64,000 nucleotides of DNA from Petrosia ficiformis (taxonomy: Eukaryota > Porifera > Demospongiae > Haplosclerida > Petrosiidae): NCBI GenBank assembly GCA_947044365.1, contig OX345637.1, positions 7,329,701-7,393,700 on the forward strand, written 5' to 3'. A model generated the notes under the pieces. It was not told the DNA's origin. It saw only the letters and a program-made list of their open reading frames with translations, and did not search any database. The stretch's first letter is position 1; every line of letters starts with the position of its first letter. This document shows, piece after piece, positions 44,301 to 55,616 of this stretch. Made by a program: the position numbers and the translations under genes.

Positions 44301-47300
44301 AATGCCAGAGACCATATACCATCATACGGAACTCCTGGAGCAATTGTAGCCAGTGGATTAAACCTGTGGTATCTTGGTTGATTGAGATGATCGTTATAGA
44401 CCTTAAGAAACTCTTTAGATGTCTGCTCAGTGCCAGGGTATAATATAAAAAGGAATATATATTTATACACATACACACACAATATTAATCACATTCTGTC
44501 ACTTCACAGAATCATATTAAGTATACATTGATCAGGTTATTATAGAAATGGAAATGAACAAATCTGTTGATAATGGTGGTCTATTAAATTAATATGTCCT
44601 TACAAGTCCAGAAAAGGTAGTAGCTGTCTCATTTTCAATGACAATAAAGCCGTCTGGAAGAACACCAATACTTCCTTTTAGAATCTCATTAAAAATTTGA
44701 GAGGGACAAGAAGAGTTTTTTCTTTCTACCTTCTTCCACCATTCAGTATGATAAAAAATGTGAGTGAGCCACACATATTTAGGAGAAGTTAGCCCTTGAT
44801 AATATGCCTGTACAATATAATAAAGCAACTAATTATGCAACACATTTGATTTTCATGTATGCATGCATTAAATAATTAAAATAATCAATAGCAGTTTAAA
44901 ACGAAAGAGCATGTAGGGATATCAAAACCGAAAAAGCACAGAAATACTAACTACTTCCACATAACAATCCTGCATAAGTATAATAGCTATAGAGTAAAAG
45001 CGATAGATAGAAACTATGTTATGTATATAGGGTTGTTATGTGGAAGTGATTAGATTAATTTGGTACCATCCCAATCCTGTTTCTGTACATTTATATTAAA
45101 ATGATTTATTGTTCTTGTTTCAATTTAAAAAAAAATTAAAACATTAGCGTAGGCACAATTATGAAGCATATGAAATAATTTGCTTTCATGTGTTCTATAT
45201 TCCTACTGTAATGATTATACTTGTTTTATAGCAGTACTAATGAAAAAGCTAACTAACAAGAGCCAAATACTATTCAAACTAGAATATGTTTCATAGCAAA
45301 AGGAAATAAAACAGTAGAACACACTTTACTTCATCCTTGAATAGCTTACTTATGCTAAACAAAATTAATGTTTAATATTAGTAAAAATTGTAAATATAAT
45401 GCTAGTCAAAACAATTAGTACATTTTAGGAATTACAAAATGCTAACCTCACAGAGAATATTATAAGCAATCTGAGAATAAGAGTTGATAAGAATAACTCT
45501 GAAATAACCAGATGCAATCTGTAAATATAAACACAATGTATGAAGATGTAGATGGATAGGAAGAAATGGGATAAAGAAAACCAAAGAGCTAGTGTACTTT
45601 ACATGAAAATCATACATACTTTGTTAACTATTGTGTTATACGGAAATGATGTAGCATCACTGGATATAAGAACTGATGTATCAAGTATCCATTCCTCATT
45701 ATTAAAATGATATTGCAGACCAGCAATAAGCTATATTGAGAGATAAGATGCATATAATGTGTGTATAATAATCATAAGTGTGGTAAACATACTCCTGTAA
45801 ATACAGTTTGATCTTCTGTGATTACAGCCATCTGTCTCCAGCGAAAATGCCTGACAATTGTTGCCAAAGCTGATGGAACATTAATATTTGATGGAACAGT
45901 ACGAAAAAAGTTTCTGAAACGTTGTCGATCATTCAATTCAATAGCTTGTGAGAAAGATATCTGTTATGTAAAATGATCACAATAATATATAATATTATAC
46001 AGAATTATGTATTTCTTATTCTGGACATAAGTATTATTAATTATAACATGCCTATTTATTAAAATAATTATAGTAGTTATTATCAGTTAGAGTAGTACTT
46101 TAACAAATGGAAATGTTACTCTCTCCTTTGATGATAATGGGCTCAAGTGGGTATAAAGACTTTGTCTGGTAATTTTTTAAGGTGAGATAACTTTCTAGTA
46201 ATTCACTAGTATTCTGTCAAAAATAGATTACAGCTTGTAACCATGATAACGTACTCTAGATAGAACCCTGCTTGTTGATTGGTTGAAATTATCTGTAGTT
46301 GAAATCGTAATATTATATTATCTGTATTTGGCCATCAACAAATAGTTGATAACCTACAGTCACTTTAATTTATTCTTTGGTAATGAAGGCAACTGTATTG
46401 CTAATAATTGATCTACTGGAATAAGAAGTATTTCTTATCTAGCCTACGATCGTGACAATTTACTCTATTCCCTGCAACTGTAATCACACTGTAAAAACTG
46501 TACTCATTTACATGGCTACATGAGTTGCATGTTACATGATATTTGCTGTTGTGAAGCATATATAAGTATTGTCGCCATGTGGAATGTTCTTATAATGGGA
46601 TGTGATCAGTTCATACTTAATAATATGTAAATTAATATTGGGAGAGTTAGCATTGAATAACAACATAACACCAAGAGCTATTAATTGTGTGCATGGCATA
46701 CTATACATATTATTGATGATAACCAAACAGGTCTCTGTACATGTAACACAATGGCACTACATACCAGGATTAGTAAAAATAACATTCTCAAGCAAGACCT
46801 GTTACTTCCAAGCTGACTTAGAAGTGTATTATATTCATGTTTTCATTCTACACATACCTGTGGTATATTCCAGTAATGACTGATCTCTGCTACAGGTATA
46901 GTTGCTGCAGCACATCCACAGCACACTGTTGAGATGTATGTTGGTTGTGAGGTATTTTTAAATTGTTTATAAAAAGCATCCAATGAAGTTGAACGATCAC
47001 ACTGAGACAGAGAGAGAGGAGAGAAAAGGAAAGGGGGAAAAGGGAGATGGAGTGAAAGTTTATTCTGGATATGTTGTAATTGATTTTGCTAATATCTTTT
47101 TACTATAATTATCTATCTATCTATCTATCTATCTATTTATCTATGTATCTATCTATGTATCTATTTATCCATCAATCAATCTATCTATCGATCCATCCAT
47201 CCATTCCAGCAAGCCTTTTCTCACTTTTGAATCTTCTATTGTTGTATAGTTCAGTGTGTAGTTTGCCAATAAATCAGAACGATTGTTAATACTCTCTAGA

Positions 47301-47455
47301 GCCATGTCTACAAGAGGTATCCCACCTGAAGCTGTAAATCCTGTAGCATTTATTGAAGTAATATATGAGAAAAGTAGGAGTTTTTTCGGGGGCTGATCAC
47401 TTTCGCCAAATTCAGATAAGGAAAAGACGAGGAGCATAATAACATAAAACAGCAT
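41305..47455 (-). CDS. GABA-B-receptor-like class C GPCR, copy D (about 806 aa)
   Basis: Exons from 5': 47455-47225, 47001-46858, 45960-45793, 45730-45620, 45518-45447, 44807-44604, 44422-44138, 43411-43339, 43184-43077, 43002-42855, 42772-42646, 42591-42484, 42411-42268, 42211-41888 and 41543-41376. A tiny last exon of Lys plus stop at 41310-41305 is proposed. Phases agree. The signal peptide is MLFYVIMLLVFSLSEFG. The flytrap domain shows ASGGIPLVDMALESINN and YDGIWSLALGLDNA. TM3 is SLGYTLCFAVILSKTWR and TM7 ends FVPK. The tail has a coiled-coil-like AALKARMKELEAKLAE, missing in B and C. The extracellular half differs from B well beyond the level seen between B and C, so the ligand may differ. 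The last exon is the weakest part of the model. Confidence 0.8.
43787..43990. mobile_element. Decayed family M copy in intron 7 of D
   Basis: GGCCACTCCTATGATTG, GGCTTGGTCAATTAATAAG and AAAGCAAAACTGCAG echo GGCCATCCCTATGATTGC, GGCTCGGTCAATTAATGGG and the following block of the good copies. The CpG-rich parts have mutated to TG/CA. Confidence 0.45.
44890..45120. repeat. Decayed relative of the 35625-35940 foldback
   Basis: GCATGTAGGGATATCAAAAC on the left and GTTATGTGGAAGTGATTAGA with ATGATTTATTGTTCTTGTTT on the right correspond to the arms of the large foldback. Both are much diverged. Intron 5 of D. Confidence 0.5.
47108..47210. repeat. (ATCT)n / (ATCC)n microsatellite in intron 1 of D
   Basis: Tetranucleotide ATCT repeats with ATGT and ATCC variants, ending 15 bp before the exon 1 donor on the coding strand. 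Confidence 0.9.
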
Positions 47456-48489
47456 CCTTACAGTGCATTAACAGATATGCAAACTTAAAACATTATGTTT
47501 CTTCTGTGCCAATCATCTTTATATACACATTTATATATGCTATATCCTGCTATTACTTCCTGTGCCTCTGTAAGCAAAAACATTATGTATTTACATACAT
47601 TCTATAGATACATATTAACACATGTTTATATGCATATGCATATAGTCATGCTGTGTTTTACATGATGTATTGAAACACAAAAGAAATGTATGTTTCACTT
47701 AATAGGCAGCTATTGAGAGTTCTTTGAATATCACAAAGACAGATGAGACAAAGATATTCTATAGTTGCATTATTACATGTTCTCTATTTCCTAATAGAAT
47801 CACAATATTGAAGCAACAATAACAGTGAAGGTTGACACCTAGTTTTCTTATGAGAGTGAAAAACAACCTTTGTCAGTGAAATGACTTTCAAAGGAGATTA
47901 TGGAAATTGATGATAATTTATACTATTTATTTAGGAGAGCTGTTAGTATACCTTTGTGATAGCAATCAGGCCCACTGAGAGGGGGTATTTCCAGTAATAA
48001 TTATGTGTGTGTAATATATATTGTTAGAATATGGTTTTCAGAATCTGACTTATAGACTAAACTCATAGACACAATAACACACTGAACTCATTACAAAAAT
48101 GAATTACTTATATAGCAAAACTAAAGAAGATTCTGGAAGATTCCAGATTTCAAAGCACATGTACATAAAAACTAATTAAAAGACAGGTTTTAACAAGTTC
48201 TTACAACCAGACTAATTAAACTCAAGTGTTACATAAAGATAAACAATGTACAGTCAATTTAAAGGTCAAACAGTTTATAGTGCACATCTAACATATATAT
48301 ATGCTGTCAGCACTACAAACAAGTTAACATATATATACGAGAAACCATTATACACATATATGTATTACACATTATGTGTGTATAATGGTTTCTCATATAT
48401 GTTATAAGTCGTTTGTAGTTATGATTGAAATTCCTCACAATTCTGAATGCAAGGACATATAAGCAGATCATTACATCAGTTAATTATAC
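47456..48489. other. 5' flank of receptor D; no gene seen
   Basis: AT-rich. A clean inverted repeat at 48313-48418 (CTACAAAC, ACGAGAAACCATTATACACA / TGTGTATAATGGTTTCTC, GTTTGTAG) could be a small foldback element. The short block CCCACTGAGAGGGGGTATTT at about 47970 is also found near 43468 in an intron of D. Confidence 0.55.
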
Positions 48490-48900
48490 ACTTTGATATG
48501 CTTTGACTTTAGCTGCATGACATAGCTTGTAATTCCTTCACTCTTGCCTACAATATTTTCCATAAACAGTTCTAAGGCAGGTATCTATATATATGACACT
48601 GTTTACTTTAAGATCTTGATAGAGACTTAAAAGAAATGTAAAGTGTATTATCATTATTATAAAGAGCGTGGAGATTATAATCCACCCTTGGTACAAAAAT
48701 GAGTCCTATGGTAAAATGGATTCACCAGCAATACAAAACAAAACATTACAGCATAAACATCATGATATCCTCTGAGTACAAGCACAGATACAGCAATATA
48801 ATACTACTGATATAATTATAATAACTGCTATCTCCTTGGTAATTCCTAGTGTGAAATCCCCAAAAGATAGCAAATATTTGTAGTAGCCTCACATTGAAAA
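48490..48900 (-). pseudogene. Remnant of a fifth GABA-B-like receptor (E)
   Basis: Two exon ghosts are readable on the minus strand. 48900-48676 matches the TM5-7 exon (blocks CACTAGGAATTACCAAGGAG, CATGATGTTTATGCTGTAAT and TTTGTACCAAGGGTG) with many deletions. 48620-48500 matches the last exon (AAGATC near GATAGAGACT; GAAAATATTGTAGGCAAGAG). The rest of the gene is gone. It lies beyond the 5' end of D in the same orientation, so the array once had another member. Confidence 0.7.
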
Positions 48901-49213
48901 TAAACATTAAATTCTAATGAAAGAGGAAAGTGAAAAATGCTGGTAGTCACTGGGAATTGAACCCAGGGCCACTAAATCATATAATAGTTAATACATTGAA
49001 TGGGAATGCATTGTTATGATAATAATAATAGTCATATAACGATATATTACTGATAACAAATTAATATGCATTTTTTACACTAATTGTATACTTGTACATA
49101 TGTTGATTGCAAATGCGGCTATCAATTTCAAACACATATAATTTATACAAAATAATTATAGTTTAAAAACACTGTGAAACACATTTCATTGTACAATAAT
49201 TGAAGTACAGTAA
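48901..49213. other. Intergenic; contains a tRNA T-arm-like sequence
   Basis: On the minus strand CTGGGTTCAATTCCCAG at 48949-48965 folds as a tRNA T-stem-loop with a B-box-like core. No matching acceptor, D or anticodon arms are present. It may be a tRNA-derived SINE scrap. Nothing else is seen. Confidence 0.35.
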
Positions 49214-51001
49214 CTATACAAATGATGATTTGTGTTCATCTTCTTCAACTACTAATGGATTGTTCCGAAATATAGTGTTGGGTACATTTTGTTTGTGTTT
49301 AGCTTCACTTATCAATTGCTGTTCAAAGTGTTCCTCGATAGCAGTTCTAAGATTGAGTTCATCATCTCTTACTCTTTTTACATACCAATGTGCAAGTAAT
49401 GCATACAAAACAAATCCTGAAACCAAAATAACCCCTAAGATAAGCATAAACCACGATGTGCATGAAAGCTTTGATGGTCCTTCAGGATGAAGGTTATGAA
49501 TCATTATGCTTAAAACTGAACCTACGTCTATGAGAATTGCTCGAAGGAACCAGAACAGTCCAATCAACATACCCTTCATTCCAAATGGAGCCTGGCTGCA
49601 GAGAAACTCAAATATGCATATAAATGTGAGCATATCAGCTACCCCACTCAATACTGCTGGAATTAACAGAACCCAGTAATTGAGATGAATGTACGGGTCT
49701 GTGGAGGTCCATTCTGAATAACAAGGTACATTCTCTTCTGCAGTTAGGAAACGACCAATTAAATCAAAAAGAAAGATAGACAAAATGGCGGTAATAATAC
49801 AAATCATAGCCAATCCAAGCCCTTTCAATGGATTAATAAGAAAATATTCAAGTTTTGGAAATAGAGGCAATACTATAAACTCTAAGAGAGGTACTAGGAT
49901 GAGTATTACATCATCACCAATAAACCAAACTGTAAAAACAGCATTCCCTCTAAGATCTGTGCTTGCTCCTTTAAATTGGGGAATGAAAGATGTAATACCA
50001 TTGATTATAGGGTCAGATATCAAAAATGGACATAAGGCAGCTAAAATTACAAGAATACGAAGAAATGTCTTTACATTCTCAACATTCTCATGAGAAAACG
50101 GACCTCCAAACTTGTCTTTGGCAAAATCAATTCGTTTTGGAACTTTATCTTCCCAGTATGTCAATGCACTGCGATTTCTAGGATACTTGTTCTGGAAGGT
50201 ATACTTCAAGACTCCATAGACTGTTTTGTAAGGATTATCAATTCTAATTGAGTCAAATTTATGCTGCAATTGAAAGTGCAAGCATAGAGATAATGAGAAT
50301 AAAGCAAATGCCAGAGTACTAACCGACAAGCTTCCTTTGTAGTAAGAAGTAATAGGCAAAAAACTTGTATAGGAGGTTGAGTTTCCACCTAAAAAAAAGA
50401 TCCAGACATACCAGTATATAAATGCACGAAGTTTAACACTTGAAGCAGTCATCAACTGATCCATACCAAAGGCTAACACATTAGCATAAAGGAAAGCCAG
50501 TGATACTAAGAGAAAGAGTAGAGCTATACCTGATAGACCATATTTACCAAGTGAGGCTAGTGTACCACATGAACTGTATTGAAAACAGGCACTCAAGCTC
50601 TGGAGTAAAGTGCCAATCCAACCAATCCATAAACTAAGGGTAATCGCTGCTTTCCGACCTATTTTAGTATCAGCTATCCAACCAGCTACAGGAACAAGTA
50701 AGAAGAGAGCATTCTCAAAAATTGTGACTATACTGTAGGTTTCATTAGCCACTTCAGGATGTGGATGAAAGCACGAGTTGTCTCCTGGAGGTGCAATGAT
50801 ATCTTTTGCTAGATTGTAAATCACTACAGTACAAAGAGTTGAGGGTAAAGTATATATAAGAAGAAGAATTGTTGGGAGAGTGAGTGTACGTGCCTTGATT
50901 TCTTGTAAATAACCAATCCAAAGACTTTTGAGGGGTGGGAACTTTCTACTATCCTTCTCCTGATTGCTGTTGATTATCTTTGTACTACCAACGTTATCCA
51001 T
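49214..51001 (-). CDS. POT/PTR (SLC15-like) transporter 1 (595 aa, intronless)
   Basis: The single open frame has a length typical of proton-dependent oligopeptide transporters. Visible family marks are the loop GWIADTKIGRK at about 107-117, NPYKTVYGVLKY and TYWEDKVPKR at 256-290, FGGPFSHENVENVKTFLRIL at 298-317 (compare the VEDVK segment of SLC15), and FEFLCSQAPFGMKGMLIG near 464-481. About 12 membrane helices are expected. The proton-coupling ExxER motif of TM1 is absent; the helix reads LPTILLLIYTLPSTLCT. Glu465 in TM10 is kept. The tail has an amphipathic EEHFEQQL and an acidic end. It is first from the left of three tandem paralogues. Substrate unknown (peptide, amino acid or other). Confidence 0.85.
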   Translation of the reverse strand: MDNVGSTKIINSNQEKDSRKFPPLKSLWIGYLQEIKARTLTLPTILLLIYTLPSTLCTVVIYNLAKDIIAPPGDNSCFHPHPEVANETYSIVTIFENALFLLVPVAGWIADTKIGRKAAITLSLWIGWIGTLLQSLSACFQYSSCGTLASLGKYGLSGIALLFLLVSLAFLYANVLAFGMDQLMTASSVKLRAFIYWYVWIFFLGGNSTSYTSFLPITSYYKGSLSVSTLAFALFSLSLCLHFQLQHKFDSIRIDNPYKTVYGVLKYTFQNKYPRNRSALTYWEDKVPKRIDFAKDKFGGPFSHENVENVKTFLRILVILAALCPFLISDPIINGITSFIPQFKGASTDLRGNAVFTVWFIGDDVILILVPLLEFIVLPLFPKLEYFLINPLKGLGLAMICIITAILSIFLFDLIGRFLTAEENVPCYSEWTSTDPYIHLNYWVLLIPAVLSGVADMLTFICIFEFLCSQAPFGMKGMLIGLFWFLRAILIDVGSVLSIMIHNLHPEGPSKLSCTSWFMLILGVILVSGFVLYALLAHWYVKRVRDDELNLRTAIEEHFEQQLISEAKHKQNVPNTIFRNNPLVVEEDEHKSSFV

Positions 51002-51298
51002 GACATCAAACTCTTCTTGTTAACCTTTAGCAGGTGTGTTATAGTTACTGCTGCATATTGTAATATCAATACTGACACTAATTAATATTATGTAAACTGT
51101 TTGATCATGTGATAAGACAGAAGATTATTCATGACCTACAACATCTAATGCGTGAATATTATCACATGATGTATCATAATCTACATAAAACAGATACAAG
51201 TACATACTATACAGTACTATCCTTTTGATTTCAGCAAACAAATTAAAAAGTTCATAGCTACATAGATTCATTTCATAACTAGGTTGCCTTATTACAAA

Positions 51299-53134
51299 TT
51301 AGAGTTCATCATGATTTGAGTCGAAAATAGGTAACTGCCTTCTCAGTAAACTGATGTTACTGATATGAAAAGTAGCTGAAGATATCTGTAGTCTCCTTTC
51401 GAAAACATCCTCTATCAATTGATGGTGAGTATCTACCTCAGATCTTATTCTGGAATGATAGAACTTTGATGAGAGCAAGAAAACTATGCATCCAGTAATG
51501 GACATCACACAAAGTGTAAACCAGTACCAAAATCCACAACTAATAACAAATTTGTATCGTGCCTCACCAAATCCAATATTTATACCATCCCCAATTGCTT
51601 GAAAAATCCCTTGCATAAACACAAAAAGTCCAATCAACATGCCACGCATGTTATACGGAGCTTGACTACATATGAAGGTGAATGTTGATGTTGTTATTAG
51701 CAAGTCACATATTCCCCAAAATATGGATGGTATTATAACCCATCTGAAATTAAAATGTAGTGTTTTCTCACCAACAGACCAGTTAATGAAACATACAGTA
51801 GCTTCCCCAAAGTAAGCATGTGCTATACCATCGATAACAAAGAGAGAAATATTGCACAGTGTAATTCCAACGACTCCCAAAAACATCCAACGTAGTGGTT
51901 TTAGGATAAAATATTCAAATTTTGGGAACAAAGGCAGTATGATGAGTTCCAATACGGGTAAAGCAAATAATGTCACCAGTGAGTCTGCCAGATAGATGAA
52001 CCACAAACTTTGAGCATCCTCTGAATCGTCTAGATGTTGGAGAAATGGTATTATTTGATTTATGGGACCGGAATACCCAATGAAAAATGGAAGAAGAGAA
52101 ATATAAATTAACAACATTCGTAAAAGAGTTTTTACATCTTCTACTTGTTCGTGTTTCAGTGGGCCACCATATTTTTTCTTGGCAAGGTCAAGGCGTCCAG
52201 GAAGCTCATCTTCCCAGTAAGTTAAGGAACTGCGGTTCATAGGTACTTTGTGTTTTGTAGCAAATGTCAACACTTGTAGTACAATATTGTATGGATTTTC
52301 TTTGTTAACCATTACACAGAAAACCTTTTGGCAAAAGAAATTAATTACCAGTATTATGGAAAAAACTATAAAGCTTGCTAAAACTGGTATGATGAACCAG
52401 TTATCCACAGTCTCCGGATGAATTTGGGAAGCGACAGCAATCCAATCACTGAAGAAGAAGCCAACATACAAAGCCCAAACAAACCAGTGTACATATGAAC
52501 GCACTAATGTATTGGGAACTTCCAGAAGTTGATCCATTATGAACACAAGTATATTTGGAAAGTAACCTGCAGCTCCTAAGCTCAACACAAAGAATCCAAT
52601 AGCAGTGATAATATATTTCCCAAAGATATATGTAATACCATCACAGGGTTGAATGAGACGTAACACATATCCAAATCCCAGTAGACCAACACCTCCCCAC
52701 ATTAACCAAATACTGATATAAATCATACGGTACCGACCAATTTTTGTGTCTGAGAGCCAACCAGCAATCGGGAAGAGGAGAAAAACAAAAACATTTTGTA
52801 GTACAAATGTTAAATTTATGAAAACTTTTGAGCTTTGTAACCCATCTCCAGTACATGGATCAGGAGAAGCCAGTACAGCGGATGACAAAAGTGAGATACC
52901 ATATAATGAAGATGCAGATATAGAGAAAACAACCAAAAGAGCAGCAGGTAAGTTAAAGCACTTTTTAAAAAACAATTTTGGATTGCTTCTTTGTTTCTTC
53001 AATTTCTTTAGATTAGGTTTTTTTCGGTTGTCTTTTTCAGCTTCAATTGGTGGTACTTGAATACTGCCAACTGTAGATACAGAACTTGTATCTGGAAGAA
53101 TACTTTGGTTTCCATCATGAATATGCTGTGCCAT
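51299..53134 (-). CDS. POT/PTR (SLC15-like) transporter 2 (611 aa, intronless)
   Basis: Paralogue of its neighbours, separated from transporter 1 by 297 bp. It has a long basic N-terminal region (KKPNLKKLKKQRSNPK), then helix 1 NLPAALLVVFSISASSLYG, with no ExxER. The loop GWLSDTKIGRYR lies at 125-136. NPYNIVLQVLTFATKHKVP is followed by SSLTYWEDELPGR and YGGPLKHEQVEDVKTLLR. The TM10 region is TSTFTFICSQAPYNMRGMLI, with Thr where transporter 1 keeps Glu. The C-terminal helix is LIEDVFERRLQ. A plasma-membrane or endolysosomal solute carrier is plausible from the family, but proton coupling in the usual way is doubtful. Confidence 0.85.
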   Translation of the reverse strand: MAQHIHDGNQSILPDTSSVSTVGSIQVPPIEAEKDNRKKPNLKKLKKQRSNPKLFFKKCFNLPAALLVVFSISASSLYGISLLSSAVLASPDPCTGDGLQSSKVFINLTFVLQNVFVFLLFPIAGWLSDTKIGRYRMIYISIWLMWGGVGLLGFGYVLRLIQPCDGITYIFGKYIITAIGFFVLSLGAAGYFPNILVFIMDQLLEVPNTLVRSYVHWFVWALYVGFFFSDWIAVASQIHPETVDNWFIIPVLASFIVFSIILVINFFCQKVFCVMVNKENPYNIVLQVLTFATKHKVPMNRSSLTYWEDELPGRLDLAKKKYGGPLKHEQVEDVKTLLRMLLIYISLLPFFIGYSGPINQIIPFLQHLDDSEDAQSLWFIYLADSLVTLFALPVLELIILPLFPKFEYFILKPLRWMFLGVVGITLCNISLFVIDGIAHAYFGEATVCFINWSVGEKTLHFNFRWVIIPSIFWGICDLLITTSTFTFICSQAPYNMRGMLIGLFVFMQGIFQAIGDGINIGFGEARYKFVISCGFWYWFTLCVMSITGCIVFLLSSKFYHSRIRSEVDTHHQLIEDVFERRLQISSATFHISNISLLRRQLPIFDSNHDEL

Positions 53135-53420
53135 AGTTGAACTCTACTTTCTAGTTTAAACAAATTTTAGTTTTCCCCATTCAGCATTATTAATTGTTGT
53201 GTCATCAATAATAGATTATTACATACCTAGCATAGTTCACTATTATATAAAAGCTGTGAGGAGTAAAACACTTTAATTACATAAGACATAATTACATACT
53301 GAAACAAAAATGTGTATGATCTGCATTGTATTTATACACATCAATTGTCACTCATACCTAAATATAAATACTACATTGTTATACATTATTCTTATGATTT
53401 CTATCAAGAAATGCTTGTTT

Positions 53421-55217
53421 TTAATTTAACGACATGCTTTTCGATTTTCGAGATTTATTTTTCTTAGCTTTTAGTTGCAGCTCACGTTCATATATTGATT
53501 CAATGATTCCTTGATAGTTAACAACCTCTTCTCGCTCTCTCAGCTTATAACGTTTAACAGCTATTGCAAAGACAACTACTGCAACTCCAGACAGAATTGT
53601 CAGAGTAAGCCAGTACCAAAACCCACAGCTAACAGGAAAATTAAATTTCGCAACAGTAAAAATGATGGCTATCACTATTCCAGAAAACACACTGCCTCGT
53701 TGTAGTAAAATGAAAAGTCCTAAAATCATACCACGCATATTATAAGGTGCTTGACAACAGAGAAAACAAAATATTGATGGTCCAACTAGAAGATCTGAGA
53801 GGCCCCAGAAAAATGTAGGGATTACTACCCACTGAAAGGGAATACTCTCTGTACTGTTTGTGACAACAAACTGTAGAAAACAAGCATCATTACCTTCAAA
53901 GTAGTGTGCTAATACGTCAATAAGAAGATATGAGAAATTGGAAAAGAACATCATCACCATCCCTAGTAAGATCCATCTTAAAGGTTTGAATGAAAAATAT
54001 TCAAACTTTGGGTACAAGGGGAGAATGATTAACTCCAGTATTGGTATACCAATGATTGGTACCAAGGCAGCAATTGAAGGTAAAAACCATTGTTTATATT
54101 GAGATGATGAACTCAGCTGCATTAGATGATTTACAAATGGGATTCCTTCAAATACAGGACCTGCATAAGGCACATAATAAACACACAGTGCTAATATTAG
54201 AAGTAGGATTCTCAAAAATGTTTTAACATCTTCTACATTTTCTGTCGTATAAGGACCACCATATTTATCTTTAGCCAGATCAACTCGTTTAGGTAAATCT
54301 TCTTCCCAATAAGTCATAGCACTCCTTTTTACTGGAATCTTGTGTTTGTAAGCAAATAGCACGACTCCAAATAACGCACCGTATGGATTTATAATCTTCT
54401 TATTGGGAAGTGGTTTTGTGTACAGGGAATCAGTGAAGAAAAGTGCAATTGCAGGTAATGAGAATGCTCCCAATAGCACAACTGAAATAACAGGTAAGTT
54501 ATCGTTAACAGCATCAGGCTGAAAAAAGTTAATAACAGCCAATATATTACCCAAAAGTAAACCAACAAAAATTGACCAAGTAAACCAACGCACATATCGG
54601 CTGAGAGAACTGCTAGATGCAGCTTCCAGTTGATCCATCGTAAATGCCAAGATGTTAGGAAAGAAACCAGAAACACTTAAGGAGAAACATACGAGTGATA
54701 ATATTGAGAAAATGTATTTACCAATATAATACAAAAATCCACTACAGGGATCTGGATATAAAGACAGAAGTGCAGAAAGTACTAATAAAATCATACCCAG
54801 CCATTGACACCACATACTAGCATATATAATTCTGTATCGGCCAAATTTTGTGTCTGCTAACCAACCTGAAATAGGGAATGCCAGAAATATTAGGACATTC
54901 TGAATAAGTAGAGTGGCTGTAGATAGAATAACAGTTTTCTCACTAAATTCAGGTGACTTTGCACATGGGTTATCGCTGAATGGGATGTTAACAGCAACTG
55001 GAATAAGTGCAAACAAGGCAGTCATGGGTACTGAATATACCATAAGTAGAACAGCTGGTAGGTGTGGAAATCGTTTTAGAACACGGAGAGACAAACTGAT
55101 CTTTTGTAATTCATTCTGTTTCTCTTCCTCATGTGGTAAATGTTTAATAGACGATACATCATCAACTTCTAGCTGAATATGTCCACCTAGTTTAGAATTA
55201 CTGTAACGTACTGCCAT
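53421..55217 (-). CDS. POT/PTR (SLC15-like) transporter 3 (598 aa, intronless)
   Basis: Third tandem paralogue, 286 bp from transporter 2. Helix 1 reads HLPAVLLMVYSVPMTALFAL with no ExxER. The loop GWLADTKFGRYR is at 118-129. NPYGALFGVVLFAYKHKIPV, then SAMTYWEEDLPKR and YGGPYTTENVEDVKTFLRIL follow. The TM10 region is PSIFCFLCCQAPYNMRGMIL, without the Glu. The tail has IIESIYERELQLKAKKNKSR, a basic end. Each gene has its own short AT-rich gap, so separate promoters are likely. The lack of introns contrasts with all other intact genes here. Confidence 0.85.
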   Translation of the reverse strand: MAVRYSNSKLGGHIQLEVDDVSSIKHLPHEEEKQNELQKISLSLRVLKRFPHLPAVLLMVYSVPMTALFALIPVAVNIPFSDNPCAKSPEFSEKTVILSTATLLIQNVLIFLAFPISGWLADTKFGRYRIIYASMWCQWLGMILLVLSALLSLYPDPCSGFLYYIGKYIFSILSLVCFSLSVSGFFPNILAFTMDQLEAASSSSLSRYVRWFTWSIFVGLLLGNILAVINFFQPDAVNDNLPVISVVLLGAFSLPAIALFFTDSLYTKPLPNKKIINPYGALFGVVLFAYKHKIPVKRSAMTYWEEDLPKRVDLAKDKYGGPYTTENVEDVKTFLRILLLILALCVYYVPYAGPVFEGIPFVNHLMQLSSSSQYKQWFLPSIAALVPIIGIPILELIILPLYPKFEYFSFKPLRWILLGMVMMFFSNFSYLLIDVLAHYFEGNDACFLQFVVTNSTESIPFQWVVIPTFFWGLSDLLVGPSIFCFLCCQAPYNMRGMILGLFILLQRGSVFSGIVIAIIFTVAKFNFPVSCGFWYWLTLTILSGVAVVVFAIAVKRYKLREREEVVNYQGIIESIYERELQLKAKKNKSRKSKSMSLN

Positions 55218-55616
55218 TTTTTTTGTTGAAGAATGTGCTCACTAAGCAGCTAGTATTACACATTGTACCAATAGTAGTCTATATATAGTAATTGTGTTGA
55301 CATTACAGAGAAACAGTTAGTTTATAATAACAATTAATATAGTTGTATATACTGTGTAATGTGTATAATTATATGTGGATATGTAGTATGTGTAGCTACT
55401 ATAGCTATATCTTCAAGAGGTCAAAAATAATTATAATTATCTTTATAAATGTTCATATTAAAAGGGTTGCTTGCATGTGATATTAATCGAAATTAGACCA
55501 TTATTTCCTGGTATGTGTCAGTGAGAATAACAGATGTACTCAGACCACTTTATTTAACACTTATCAGGAAAATGATATTGAGTATAGCTACCAGAATTAT
55601 GATTCCAAGCGTACTG
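55218..55616. other. Intergenic, no gene seen
   Basis: AT-rich spacer holding the 5' flank of transporter 3 and the 3' flank of the Ig/FN3-like gene. No repeat family from the rest of the window was recognised. Confidence 0.5.

Noticed and set aside
48930..48990. Possible tRNA gene
   Set aside because: Only a T-arm-like stem-loop is present; acceptor stem, D arm and anticodon arm cannot be formed.
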